DNA of 57,687 nucleotides from Fidelibacterota bacterium (lineage in GTDB: Bacteria > Fidelibacterota > Marinisomatia > Marinisomatales > TCS55). Made by a program: the position numbers and the translations under genes. Positions 49,114-57,687 of this stretch are shown here, piece by piece. The stretch lies in NCBI GenBank assembly GCA_004124385.1, contig SCKN01000010.1, forward strand, positions 1-57,687, written 5' to 3'. Position 1 is the stretch's first letter. Each line of letters begins with the position of its first letter. The notes under the pieces were generated by a model, which ran no database searches, was not told the DNA's origin, and saw only the letters and a list, made by a program, of their open reading frames with translations.

Positions 49114-50517
49114 TTAGAAGAAATACTTCAATTCAAATCGAATGTGGGAAAAATCCTCCATTTCGTTGAAGCTATAATAATCATCCAGTTTGGAATTTCC
49201 TGTTATGTGCGTCAGTGCTGCAGTCAGTTTTAAAGATGTAGAAAGATCATAGGTGCCTTTCACTTCGATCAAGCGTCCATTTCCTTTTGTATCATTATAA
49301 CTTGATTGATCTAAAAGAAAGAGTGTTTCAATGAGCAACTGTTCATTCATAAACGATTTGTTAAAAATCATTAGAACAGCTTCCTGGGCTATGATCGAAA
49401 GGGGTGTACCCATTCCCGGGAAGAATATAGAATAAGGATCAAAGTCTGCTTCCAGCAGAGGCAGTTCAACATCCGGCAAATATTCTGCATCAAATGACAA
49501 AGTATCGTATTTTAAATACTGTCCTATAAATTCGATACCGCCCGGTAATTCAGTTTCCAGCTGTAATATGGCTTGATAATATTTTGCCTTTGTTTCAAAC
49601 GCGTGAGAGAAAAACACTTCATTTGCCGAGCCGAATCTTCTCGAAGGTCCTTTGTTCGAAATGGCAGTAGAGTCATTGTTATCAAAAGTTGAAAATTGAG
49701 CATATTCAGCCCGCAGGATGATCCATTTTGTTGGAATAACGATTCCAGCGCCCAGCATAGTTGTTTTACGAAATGAAAAAACGGTATCCAGTACAGACAC
49801 TGTCTGAAATTGATTTGTAAATACATTGGAGCCGCTCAGGCTGAATAATCTGTCATATCCACTGAAATAGGTAAATGAAAGATCTGCAACATTCATTTTT
49901 TGCTGCAGTGTAATACCGTATTCATCTGGGTTTTTTGGACTTATTATTTGCGATGCTCTTGGTGTAACAGGCAATTGAATAGGAAATTCAGGATCGTTGA
50001 TGGGTAATCTGTTTGTATGGTGTAATGGTGAATAATAAAAGCCAATTTTGGTATTGTTTAGATAGTAATCAAGCGTCAATCCCATTGATCCGAGCTTGCG
50101 GTCACTGCCTAAGTTGAAAATATAATAATAGTCGTAGGCATTAATATTGTCAATGGGACTGTTATCATCTACACTGCTCCAGGAATGAATTTGCTTGCCG
50201 ATCTTTATTTCACCAAATGATGTAAACCAGCTGGCATAAAATTCCCGCAGATCCCAAGTAAACTCCTGGGGATTACTGCTATCGAAGAATGAAATATCTT
50301 TACGCATATGGTATTCCATAGCTAAAGTAGAATTTACAGCAAAGTCACCATTTTGATGATCCACATTCAAGCTGAAGATGCGCCATGGCAGGTTAATGAT
50401 TGATCGGTCTGATAACCGATGTATGTCATAATAATGAACATACCCGCTGTATTGTGTATATGACTGGGCAATTAGCGTATAACTGCATAGTATATATAGT
50501 ATTGTTTTAATTTTCAT
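49114..50517 (-). CDS. Outer-membrane beta-barrel, DUF1302-like
   Basis: A signal peptide (LCSYTLIAQSYTQ) precedes about 450 residues with alternating strand pattern, including LREFYASWFTSFGEIKIGKQ, the hallmark strand pair of DUF1302/alginate-export-like barrels, and final RFELKYFF. It lies 3 bases after the START gene and in one operon with it. Comparable barrels accompany RND lipid exporters in other genomes, and an RND gene lies at 56651. The ligand is inferred to be hydrophobic. Confidence 0.7.
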   Translation of the reverse strand: MKIKTILYILCSYTLIAQSYTQYSGYVHYYDIHRLSDRSIINLPWRIFSLNVDHQNGDFAVNSTLAMEYHMRKDISFFDSSNPQEFTWDLREFYASWFTSFGEIKIGKQIHSWSSVDDNSPIDNINAYDYYYIFNLGSDRKLGSMGLTLDYYLNNTKIGFYYSPLHHTNRLPINDPEFPIQLPVTPRASQIISPKNPDEYGITLQQKMNVADLSFTYFSGYDRLFSLSGSNVFTNQFQTVSVLDTVFSFRKTTMLGAGIVIPTKWIILRAEYAQFSTFDNNDSTAISNKGPSRRFGSANEVFFSHAFETKAKYYQAILQLETELPGGIEFIGQYLKYDTLSFDAEYLPDVELPLLEADFDPYSIFFPGMGTPLSIIAQEAVLMIFNKSFMNEQLLIETLFLLDQSSYNDTKGNGRLIEVKGTYDLSTSLKLTAALTHITGNSKLDDYYSFNEMEDFSHIRFELKYFF

Positions 50518-50520
50518 AGA

Positions 50521-51117
50521 TTAATCCTGCAAGGCATCATTGAGCCATTCCATCATTTCATTGCCCTGGGTTTTCCAGGCTCGATCCAATGCCCAATTAG
50601 GAAAATCGCCAAGTAATTCACCATTCCACGTATAAGAAACATTGGTTTCATGATCATTGATTTTAGTCAATTTCCATTCCCCGGCAGCATGAACAAGACG
50701 TACATGATTTTTTTGAAGAGGAGCATCTTGATGCTCGATTGCAGAATATTTGAATGTCCATTTACTTCCGAATTTATATTTACTATACTTAACAATGTAA
50801 TCTCTACCTGAAAATGGAAAAGGCATATCCAGCATTATATGGACAATGTCATTTTCAAGAGACGTTGCCTTTGAAACTCTTATAAATACATTGGGGTATT
50901 CTTCAACATTTTCAACAATTGATGAAATTGTTTTCATTGGAAAAGGAAGAATTGTTTCAGCATTACAAATTTGAAAGCCTAAATAGTTTGTTGTTTTTAT
51001 CATTACATCATTATTTTGTAATGAAGTCCATTCTTGAGTTGACTTGAGCCCGGCAAGATCCAACCCAAAGATCAAACTTATGCTGGAGATGATTGAAAAT
51101 ATTTTAATCAACTTCAT
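50521..51117 (-). CDS. Exported START-domain lipid-binding protein
   Basis: A signal peptide (ISSISLIFGLD) precedes a START/SRPBCC domain of about 175 residues: AETILPFPMKTISSIVENVE, EYPNVF, MLDMPFPFSGRDYIVKYSKY (the family's PFPxxxRDxV segment) and a C-terminal helix (WALDRAWKTQGNEMMEWLND). It binds a lipid or sterol-like ligand in the periplasm. It overlaps the sulfotransferase gene by 14 bases, so the two are translationally linked. Confidence 0.8.
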   Translation of the reverse strand: MKLIKIFSIISSISLIFGLDLAGLKSTQEWTSLQNNDVMIKTTNYLGFQICNAETILPFPMKTISSIVENVEEYPNVFIRVSKATSLENDIVHIMLDMPFPFSGRDYIVKYSKYKFGSKWTFKYSAIEHQDAPLQKNHVRLVHAAGEWKLTKINDHETNVSYTWNGELLGDFPNWALDRAWKTQGNEMMEWLNDALQD

Positions 51118-52207
51118 TATTAACTGAATTTAAAAATGTATCATAAATAAATGAACAATCTGAACGAATCTGGTCTTCATTCAATCCAAATTTCTCTAGA
51201 TTGTATTTGTGAGCACTTGTGTATTGACGCTGTCTGTCTGCTGTATTTTTAATTTCTATCATCATTTCATCAGTGGGCGTTATTCCAGTGAATGTAAGTA
51301 TTTCATTCATTAATTCGTCAAAATCTGTCATTATACGATCATATTTTACAATGAATACTTTTGTTTTATCTATTGAACCGTTCGTCCAATCCTCATGAAA
51401 CCGTTTTAATAATTCAACAAAGGCATTATATAAACGCTTAATGAAACGCTCTCGTATATTTTCATCCAGACTCCAAAACCCAAATCGCTTATCCAATACA
51501 CCTGTTACCAGGCTTAAACCTGATGGTAGCACATTCAATGGATCACGTACCATATACAATATTTTTGAATCGGGGAAATGAGTTTGAAAAGCAGGTATAT
51601 TGGTACTCAATGAAAAAAGCTTTGGGATTACTCTATCTTGATTTGCCGATACAGCCAATCGTTTCCAAAGTGCTTCATACCACTCAAAATCTCGTTTGGA
51701 TGTATTTCTTTTTTGGGGATCAAACCAATCGAACAGATCTTCTTCTGCAAAAGCTAAAAAGAAGCCATACAAAAAGAACCCGTCGAAAAATTTAAACAGC
51801 AATGATACATCATCTGTTTCGATAGATGTTAAACTTGTTTCATGGGCTGCGGTAGAATGATGACGCGCAGGGCTTATGATCTCTAAAAGAGGAAGGAGTG
51901 GTCTTATCAATTTCTGCAGAGTGAGCGATGGATAAACCATTTGCCATAATTGGGCGCCGGTCCCCAAACCTTGACTAATGAGAAAACGATGTAAAAATGT
52001 AGTCCCTGATCGCGGATTACCAACAATCACTAACGGTGATATTTTCTTTTTCCTGATAGACGGAAAAAATAAATGATCCAACTTCAATCCAATAGCAACG
52101 AGTAAACGCAGTATCGATAAGAGGACACCGAAAAAAATTGGACTGACCCACATACCAAACGTATGCCCAATAGTCAGATATGTTTTAAATGCTCTTGAAG
52201 TTTTCAA
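51104..52207 (-). CDS. PAPS-dependent sulfotransferase
   Basis: The 367 residues carry the 5'-phosphosulfate loop GNPRSGTTFLHRFL (around 63-76) and the 3'-phosphate region FPDSKILYMVRDPLNVLPSG. They also have a membrane-facing N-terminal hydrophobic segment (GMWVSPIFFGVLLSILRLLV). It transfers sulfate from PAPS to an alcohol or amine; an aliphatic or sterol-like acceptor would match the START protein downstream (inference). The start is TTG at 52207, as no in-frame ATG lies close by; ATG at residue 19 is an alternative. Confidence 0.82.
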   Translation of the reverse strand: MKTSRAFKTYLTIGHTFGMWVSPIFFGVLLSILRLLVAIGLKLDHLFFPSIRKKKISPLVIVGNPRSGTTFLHRFLISQGLGTGAQLWQMVYPSLTLQKLIRPLLPLLEIISPARHHSTAAHETSLTSIETDDVSLLFKFFDGFFLYGFFLAFAEEDLFDWFDPQKRNTSKRDFEWYEALWKRLAVSANQDRVIPKLFSLSTNIPAFQTHFPDSKILYMVRDPLNVLPSGLSLVTGVLDKRFGFWSLDENIRERFIKRLYNAFVELLKRFHEDWTNGSIDKTKVFIVKYDRIMTDFDELMNEILTFTGITPTDEMMIEIKNTADRQRQYTSAHKYNLEKFGLNEDQIRSDCSFIYDTFLNSVNNEVD

Positions 52208-52282
52208 ATGGTAATTTTAGTTAATTTACTTTGTAGAGTTATAGTATATTAATTAAATAATACAATAAACTTAACCATGAGT

Positions 52283-52319
52283 TTTAACTAATTGACCGTA
52301 TTCAAGTCTATTAGTTAAA
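52283..52319. promoter_or_regulatory. 10-bp inverted repeat in the divergent promoter region
   Basis: TTTAACTAAT (52283-52292) and ATTAGTTAAA (52310-52319) with a 17-base spacer lie between the TTG start of the sulfotransferase (52207, minus) and the ATG of the arylsulfotransferase-like gene (52337, plus). The arms are perfect. It could bind a dimeric regulator of both directions. Confidence 0.5.
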
Positions 52320-52336
52320 CAAAATTTGAATAAAAT

Positions 52337-53800
52337 ATGATTCTATTAAAACAAATTATTTTTACCATGCAACTTGTTGGATTTTTATTTGGTCAGGCAT
52401 TTAATGGGTATACATTATTTTCACCAACAGCCGGTATGCCTGGTGGCGGTAATAACGGTACAACTTATATGATAAATAATTCTGTAAACGTATTACACAC
52501 ATGGCAGCATCCTCGAGGAGTAGCAAGTATGCCATACCTAAAGCCGGATAGTTCAATAATATATCCATTTCGTGTACAAAACCCTTCTATGTCTAATGGC
52601 GGAGTAGGTGGCGGAATAGCACACATAGATTGGAATAATAATATTTTGTGGCAGGTCCAAATAGCAAACAACACGTATCAGCATCATCATGATATTCAAC
52701 CATTGCCAAATGGAAATATTTTAGTCATTGCATGGGAGAGAAAAACAGCTGCAGAAGCGTTTGCTATAGGGCGGCAGATTATTAATAATCCTCTTAACCA
52801 AATGTGGTCAGAAGCTATCCTGGAAATAGAACCCATCGGATCAGACAGTTTCAACTTAGTATGGGAATGGCATTTGTGGGATCATTTGATTCAAGATGCC
52901 GACTCGACTTTACCTAATTATGGTGTTGTATCAGATCATCCTGAATTAATGGATATTAATTACGGGAATGTGGGCGGTTCACAAGGTCCGGGGGGATCTC
53001 ATGCAGATTGGGTGCATTTGAATGCGATTGATTACAATTACGAACTTGATCAGATTGTATTATGTTCAAGAGCAATGAGCGAAATTTATATTATTGATCA
53101 CAGCACCACAACCACCGAAGCAGCGACTCATTCAGGCGGGAATTCAGGAAAGGGTGGTGATTTTCTTTATCGATGGGGAAATCCTCAAGTGTACAATCGT
53201 GGAACAGACGCAAATCAGCAATTAAATTCACAACATGGAATTAATTGGATTCCTTCAAATTATCCTGGCGGAGGTCACTTAATTTGTTACAATAATAATT
53301 TTCAAAATAATAATTCAGCTGTGTTTGAAATTGCCACACCTATAGATTCAACAGGAAATTATATCTTGAATGGATCAGATGCGTACGGTCCAAATGGGCC
53401 TTTCTGGACTCATAGCGGAGGTTATCATTCAAATGTGCAATCAGGAGCGTTTCGCATGCCGAATGGCAATACATTGATTACAGAAGCAGATGAAGCACAT
53501 ATGTTTGAAGTAACATCTAATGGAAATGTTGTGTGGAATCATAATTCTCCCGGAAATAATGTTATGGTTGCACGCGCCCAGAAATATGAACTTACGTATC
53601 TCGATGGTTCAACATTCCCAGAATTCACACTGGGAGATATTAACTTTGATGGTGAAATTGATATTCATGATATAAGCCTAGCAGTGGATATGATGTTGAA
53701 TGTGGGTTATAATCCCACACCTCCAGCTGACATAAATATTGATGGAATTGTTAATGCTCTTGATGTAACTCTTTTGGTACTGATTGTTTTACAAGAATAA
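52337..53800 (+). CDS. Secreted arylsulfotransferase-like protein with dockerin-like tail
   Basis: A signal peptide (MQLVGFLFGQ) precedes an ASST-type propeller of about 400 residues: NTYQHHHDIQPLPNGNILVI, SHADWVHLNAIDYNYELDQI, QLNSQHGINWIPSNYPGGGH and GGYHSNVQSGAFRMPNGNTL, each with the paired His typical of the family. A short dockerin-like tail follows: GDINFDGEIDIHDISLAVDM and ADINIDGIVNALDVTLLVLI. There is no YPNPFNP domain, unlike the related gene at 40729. It is divergent from the PAPS sulfotransferase. Confidence 0.78.
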   Translation: MILLKQIIFTMQLVGFLFGQAFNGYTLFSPTAGMPGGGNNGTTYMINNSVNVLHTWQHPRGVASMPYLKPDSSIIYPFRVQNPSMSNGGVGGGIAHIDWNNNILWQVQIANNTYQHHHDIQPLPNGNILVIAWERKTAAEAFAIGRQIINNPLNQMWSEAILEIEPIGSDSFNLVWEWHLWDHLIQDADSTLPNYGVVSDHPELMDINYGNVGGSQGPGGSHADWVHLNAIDYNYELDQIVLCSRAMSEIYIIDHSTTTTEAATHSGGNSGKGGDFLYRWGNPQVYNRGTDANQQLNSQHGINWIPSNYPGGGHLICYNNNFQNNNSAVFEIATPIDSTGNYILNGSDAYGPNGPFWTHSGGYHSNVQSGAFRMPNGNTLITEADEAHMFEVTSNGNVVWNHNSPGNNVMVARAQKYELTYLDGSTFPEFTLGDINFDGEIDIHDISLAVDMMLNVGYNPTPPADINIDGIVNALDVTLLVLIVLQE

Positions 53801-53818
53801 ATAAAATTGACCGCATTA

Positions 53819-55858
53819 TCATGGTCGTATTTGTTTCATAATATGTTTTGAAAAAAGTTTTGCTTGATCATCATAATGTATAGATGATTCAATGGATGTT
53901 GCGCTTCCAAACTGGTGAATACTCCACGCATTTAATTCCCCATTAGATCCCCACTCAACAGCTTGGAAATAACAATCTCCTGCTCGTCCAACATACATAT
54001 CATCTTTTTTCTTGAAATAGATCGCCCTCAATAAACCTGGCCCTCCGGAAAGCGGCAAATTTGTTTTTCCTCGCACTAAACGTAAAACCATTCCCAGCGG
54101 TACGTCAATCCTGCCAAATGTAGTTTCTAAATAGTCAATTGTTTCAACAAGTTTTTGGGTGATGTCTTCAATCTCATAATTAAGATCATCTTCATTAAAA
54201 GCATTCGGAAGTACAATCATGGCCAACGCTGCAGCAGTATTACTCGAGTCTGCCGATAAATCCCATTCTTTAATCAGAGTTAATGCAGAGATCAATTTAG
54301 GATCCTTTTCGTTGACCATTTCTTTTATGTATCTGTCTCTCACCTTGGCAATGACTGAATTTGATGAATATTGGGTATCATATTTATATTTAAAAAAATC
54401 GTCCCGTGATATGGATGAATCTGCACCAAATGTTTCCAAAGCTCGAAGAGCACGATTGGTTTGGTACGTTTCAATCCCTGTCCATTCCGGTAAAGGTTTG
54501 GAAACATCCTCCATATTCCCTGTGGCAAGATATGGGTTACTATTACAATTCTGTAAAAAACCATCTGGCGGATTTAAAACCTGTGGTAGCGAATCAAACG
54601 GTACATAGCTTGTCCAAATATTGGCATTTTCGTCGCCGGCAAGAAGTTCATGCCAATTATATCCATCCTCCCGTTTTGGAATCTTCGCATTATAAACATA
54701 AAAAATGTTTCCATCTTTGTCTGCATAACCCGTGTTGAACATGGGTAAAGCATGGATTTCCATAGCCTCCCTAAATTCTGCATAATTCTGTGCCTTTCCC
54801 ATTCGATACCATTCTTCTACAAATTTGAGATTTTTTAAAGATGAAATGCGAATTGCATACGTTCCATGGTCAAACTCCATGACTGGACCGTGAATGGATT
54901 CTTTTACCATTCGTTTAAATGTCCAGTAAAAAGGTCCAAATAACTTTACTTTTATGGGTACTTTCCGGACCTTCATTTCCATCCATCCACCTTCAAACCA
55001 GTATTGATCTTTGTTATTTGGATTGATTTTCAATTCATATACATCGATGAGATCTGGTGAATTCACGGTATGGCCCCACCCTAAATATGGATTATGTCCA
55101 AGTAGTGGGACAGGCGAACCAGGGAATAAACCCCCGTAGAAGTCCCATCCTTCTTCACTGATAAAATGAGCTTCATACCAAGCCACAGGGCCATTCCAAG
55201 GTTGGTGACTGTTTATCCAAAGCCGAGTGTAACCATCACTTGAACGGTGGGGAGCAATAGCAAAAACATTACTGGCAACCATTTTGAATGATTCGTCATT
55301 TTCATCATCCCCATTAAGTCCGATCAATTGCGGACGTGTTTCTTTCGATAACTTCTTCATAACTCCATCGAGTCCGAACATCAAGGGCATCCTATGGGAA
55401 AATCCTGCAATTAGATCTTTACCAAAAACAGGATAGATATTTTTCTTTCCTTGTTTAGGGTAATCTTCTAAAAACAGATTAAGTCCGGCTGCATAACCAT
55501 CGCATAATAATTTCACATCATCCGCCACATCTGATTCGTAGTTAGTGTCAATGGTATTCCATAAATCCATAAGATGAACATAATAATCATTAACTGCAGC
55601 GCCCTTTCCATACACTGATGCAAGCTCACCTCGCGTTGCCAACAAAATATCAAAAATAGTTGTAAAATCATCTTGAGCATGGGCATAAGCCAATCCAAAG
55701 GAAACATCAGCATCACGTTTACCATAAATATGCGGAACTCCCCATTCATCTCGTTCAATCTTGGCTGAAAATTCCAGGGATTTAATACTAATAGATTCCC
55801 CGTATAAAAAATGTGAGATTATTAAAAATATAAATATACACAATTTAATTTGGCTCAT
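53819..55858 (-). CDS. Penicillin-acylase-family Ntn hydrolase
   Basis: A signal peptide (LIISHFLYGES) is followed by an alpha chain (IERDEWGVPHIYGKRDADVS, FGLAYAHAQDD) and the autocatalytic site before S196 in MVASNVFAIAP, which becomes the N-terminal nucleophile of the beta chain. HQPWNGPVAWYEAHF and the conserved Asn in NSNPYLATG are also present. The family includes acyl-homoserine-lactone, cephalosporin and aculeacin acylases; the acyl substrate is unknown. It is periplasmic or released. AGGAG is upstream of the ATG. It is convergent with the propeller gene (18-base gap). Confidence 0.85.
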   Translation of the reverse strand: MSQIKLCIFIFLIISHFLYGESISIKSLEFSAKIERDEWGVPHIYGKRDADVSFGLAYAHAQDDFTTIFDILLATRGELASVYGKGAAVNDYYVHLMDLWNTIDTNYESDVADDVKLLCDGYAAGLNLFLEDYPKQGKKNIYPVFGKDLIAGFSHRMPLMFGLDGVMKKLSKETRPQLIGLNGDDENDESFKMVASNVFAIAPHRSSDGYTRLWINSHQPWNGPVAWYEAHFISEEGWDFYGGLFPGSPVPLLGHNPYLGWGHTVNSPDLIDVYELKINPNNKDQYWFEGGWMEMKVRKVPIKVKLFGPFYWTFKRMVKESIHGPVMEFDHGTYAIRISSLKNLKFVEEWYRMGKAQNYAEFREAMEIHALPMFNTGYADKDGNIFYVYNAKIPKREDGYNWHELLAGDENANIWTSYVPFDSLPQVLNPPDGFLQNCNSNPYLATGNMEDVSKPLPEWTGIETYQTNRALRALETFGADSSISRDDFFKYKYDTQYSSNSVIAKVRDRYIKEMVNEKDPKLISALTLIKEWDLSADSSNTAAALAMIVLPNAFNEDDLNYEIEDITQKLVETIDYLETTFGRIDVPLGMVLRLVRGKTNLPLSGGPGLLRAIYFKKKDDMYVGRAGDCYFQAVEWGSNGELNAWSIHQFGSATSIESSIHYDDQAKLFSKHIMKQIRP

Positions 55859-56016
55859 TATTCTCCTCGATAAATAAAATTCAGTATTTGAAATTAATTT
55901 AATATGCGTGCAGACTCAACTTATTAAATAAATTATTCTTTTAATTTCATATATTAATTCAAAATTGCTTTTTAATTATTATAATGTTGATAATATATAA
56001 ATTAAATGTTTAATAT

Positions 56017-56046
56017 TGGAAACGATATATACGTAAAACGTTTCCA
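56017..56046 (+). promoter_or_regulatory. Probable TetR operator
   Basis: TGGAAACG (56017-56024) and CGTTTCCA (56039-56046) form a perfect 8-bp inverted repeat, 22 bases centre to centre, ending directly at the TTG start of the TetR gene. This is the typical position and size for an autoregulatory operator of the TetR family. Confidence 0.65.
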
Positions 56047-56670
56047 TTGAATTATACTTTCTCACAACAAGAAAAACTAATCCTCGAAGAAGGGTTCGAA
56101 TCAGTTACAGGCTCAGGTGTCCGATCCTTTACGGTAGATGCTTTATCAAAACGTTTGGCCATGAGTAAGAAAACTATTTATAAATTTTTTCCTACCAAAG
56201 AGAAATTGATTCAGTCCATTATCCATTTTGTATTTAACCAGATCAATTCAGTTTTTAATAAAGTCATGCAAGAAGAGCCGAATCCTGCTGTTCAATACAT
56301 AAAAATTATGGAATCGATTTCAAAATTTGCAGGGAGAACATCTGTACATCGTTTAGCTGAATTGAAATCATCTTATCCTAGCATCTGGAAAGAAATGGAA
56401 AATTTTCGATTGAACCAAACGGACACTTTTTATGTTATTTTAAAAAATGCACAGGATCAAGGCTTGGCTAGAGATGACATCAATATGAAATCAGCAGCCA
56501 TCGTATATATCAATATTATTAATTCAACATTCCAGCCTGAATTTTTTCTTAAAAATGATCTTCCTATCCGGGAAACCATTCGAGGGTTTGTCCAGATAGT
56601 AGCCCGGGGGATCTTTACACCAAAAGGATTGAAAGCAATAAAAAACTATCATGAACAGAATAAAATCTAA
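56047..56670 (+). CDS. TetR-family transcriptional regulator
   Basis: The 207 residues have an N-terminal helix-turn-helix: LEEGFESVTGSGVRSFTVDA, LSKRLAMSKKTIYKFFPTKE, KLIQSI. The C-terminal domain is all-helical and would bind a ligand. The start is TTG 56047 (no in-frame ATG before residue 38, no clear Shine-Dalgarno), immediately after an inverted repeat. It overlaps the RND exporter gene by 20 bases and so probably regulates it together with itself. Confidence 0.88.
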   Translation: MNYTFSQQEKLILEEGFESVTGSGVRSFTVDALSKRLAMSKKTIYKFFPTKEKLIQSIIHFVFNQINSVFNKVMQEEPNPAVQYIKIMESISKFAGRTSVHRLAELKSSYPSIWKEMENFRLNQTDTFYVILKNAQDQGLARDDINMKSAAIVYINIINSTFQPEFFLKNDLPIRETIRGFVQIVARGIFTPKGLKAIKNYHEQNKI

Positions 56671-57687
56671 ATATTCCGACCACCCAATCCGCAGATGGTT
56701 TATCCAACAGAGTTTGGATCATCCATGGCGCACGATAATACTTTCTTTAATAGCGACCATATTTATGGGTTCCGGTTTGCGATTTTTTACCGTAGATGAT
56801 GATATGATGAAAATCCTCCCAAAAAATCTGGAATCCAGAATATACTGGGATGCGGTTCAAGAAGAATTTGGAAGTACTCAAGTGATATTTATTGCATTTG
56901 GAGAAAAAGGTAATTCTATTTTTCAACCGAAAGCATTTGCGACAATTTGGGATTTAACAGAGGAATTAGAATCAGCAGACGATATAGAAAAAATTACATG
57001 TATTTCTACAATCACACGTATGGATAATGTAGATGGTTTTATGGAAATTGACGATCTCCAAAAGGATCGAGATTTGTCCCCGGAAGAAATAATCAATATA
57101 AAGAATTATTTAGACAGGAGTTCTTCGATAAAAAAACGTCTTATCAGTGATAAAGAAGATTATTTTTTAGTGATGATCCAACCTTATGATAGTAACAATC
57201 TGGTTGCATTTCGTAATACTATAGTCTCAATTGCTGACCCTATATTAAAAGATTATGAGGTTCATTATGGAGGTCAAGCTTATATAACAGGTACAATGCC
57301 GGCCATGATCAGAGATGATGTACAAAGTCTGATGCAATTTGGTATGTTAATTATGGTATTCATTTTGCTTGTGAATCTGCGAAGTGTACCTGGCGTTGCC
57401 ATGGTGTTGATGGTCATTGGACTATCTCTATTTTCCATGATGGGTTTTATGGGTTGGGTTTTAAAATTAAGTGGTTCAAACAGATTTTTATTCACTTTGG
57501 TAAATACGTCTATGCCCATTATTTTGTTGACGATTGCGAATTCAGATGGGGTTCATGTTATGACCAAGTTTTTTAAAGAATTGAGAAATAAAAAGGATGT
57601 TAGACTTGCTTTGGCTTCCTCAATGGATTCATTATTGGTCCCAATATTTTTAACCAGCATTACAACAATTGCAGCTTTTTTGACGAT
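56651..57687 (+). CDS. RND-superfamily (MMPL-type) exporter, 3' end outside the window
   Basis: ATG 56651 starts MNRIKSKYSDHPIRRWFIQQ and a first membrane helix (TIILSLIATIFMGSGLRFF), then a large periplasmic loop of about 180 residues. Three more helices follow (MLIMVFILLVNLRSVPGVAM, VLMVIGLSLFSMMGFMGWVL) and ILLTIANSDGVHVMTKF at the expected helix-4 position with a membrane Asp that would drive proton coupling. The frame is open at 57687. The family exports lipids, hopanoids or sterol-like compounds. It overlaps the TetR gene. Confidence 0.85.
   Translation, partial: MNRIKSKYSDHPIRRWFIQQSLDHPWRTIILSLIATIFMGSGLRFFTVDDDMMKILPKNLESRIYWDAVQEEFGSTQVIFIAFGEKGNSIFQPKAFATIWDLTEELESADDIEKITCISTITRMDNVDGFMEIDDLQKDRDLSPEEIINIKNYLDRSSSIKKRLISDKEDYFLVMIQPYDSNNLVAFRNTIVSIADPILKDYEVHYGGQAYITGTMPAMIRDDVQSLMQFGMLIMVFILLVNLRSVPGVAMVLMVIGLSLFSMMGFMGWVLKLSGSNRFLFTLVNTSMPIILLTIANSDGVHVMTKFFKELRNKKDVRLALASSMDSLLVPIFLTSITTIAAFLT

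Noticed and set aside
1-57687. CRISPR arrays, tRNA or rRNA genes, insertion sequences
   Set aside because: No regularly spaced direct repeats, no cloverleaf or rRNA sequence that I could recognise, and no transposase-like protein in any frame.

Overview
The window looks like a chromosomal segment of a marine Gram-negative bacterium of the FCB group, most likely Candidatus Marinimicrobia (SAR406) or a close relative. The reasons are the low G+C, the many secreted proteins ending in a YPNPFNP...QTRKMVLLK type IX secretion (Por) sorting domain, two secreted proteins with dockerin-like tails, outer-membrane barrels, and a proton-pumping cytochrome c oxidase. This placement is inference; there is no rRNA or tRNA gene in the window.

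Region 1 (about 1-16,100) is an accessory array. Every gene is on the + strand and most stand alone: NTF2-like, GreA-like, heme-degrading monooxygenase-like, APH-fold kinase, epoxide-hydrolase-like, SRPBCC, RlmB, DUF4430-like, MORN-repeat, lectin-like, SDR, ICMT-like, flavodoxin-like and several tiny basic proteins. Between them recurs a boundary made of a hairpin, a T-run and then GTTTGTGGGATGATGGGTAGATTT or a variant. Pieces of broken genes lie in the same array: an lpxC 5' fragment joined to a MORN gene end, an orphan sorting domain, a duplicated gene start, and isolated KMVLLK codons. Copies of the boundary carry their own start codon and signal peptide. The layout resembles an integron cassette array, but I find no attC-like ends. 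It is the best candidate here for an undescribed gene-shuffling system.

Region 2 (16,100-28,300) begins with cspA, a secreted beta-propeller/dockerin protein, an EF-Tu domain-2-like protein and two membrane methyltransferases, one frameshifted. It then holds a respiratory cluster: outer-membrane barrel with one CxxCH, diheme cytochrome c, lipoprotein, cupredoxin, cytochrome c oxidase subunits I, III and IV, a small CAVCYG membrane protein, subunit II, a thioredoxin-like protein and an alkaline-phosphatase-fold protein. Subunit I appears to have Phe where the K-pathway Lys normally lies.

Region 3 (28,300-40,700) is more ordinary metabolism: a decayed HMA gene, a Cys/Met PLP enzyme with a DinB-like gene, acetoacetyl-CoA synthetase, PPi-type phosphofructokinase plus class I aldolase, and a minus-strand operon of thiamine diphosphokinase, SSS symporter, CYTH phosphatase and a DUF2490 barrel, which together suggest thiamine salvage.

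Region 4 (40,700-57,687) encodes secreted and envelope functions: two arylsulfotransferase-like proteins, a leucine-rich-repeat protein, a multicopper oxidase-LamG fusion, a beta-helix protein, a protein of unknown function with a possible zinc motif, and a minus-strand sulfotransferase/START/barrel operon. It ends with a penicillin-acylase-family enzyme and a TetR regulator overlapping an RND (MMPL-type) exporter that runs off the end. The barrel, START protein, TetR and RND exporter suggest a lipid or sterol-like export function.
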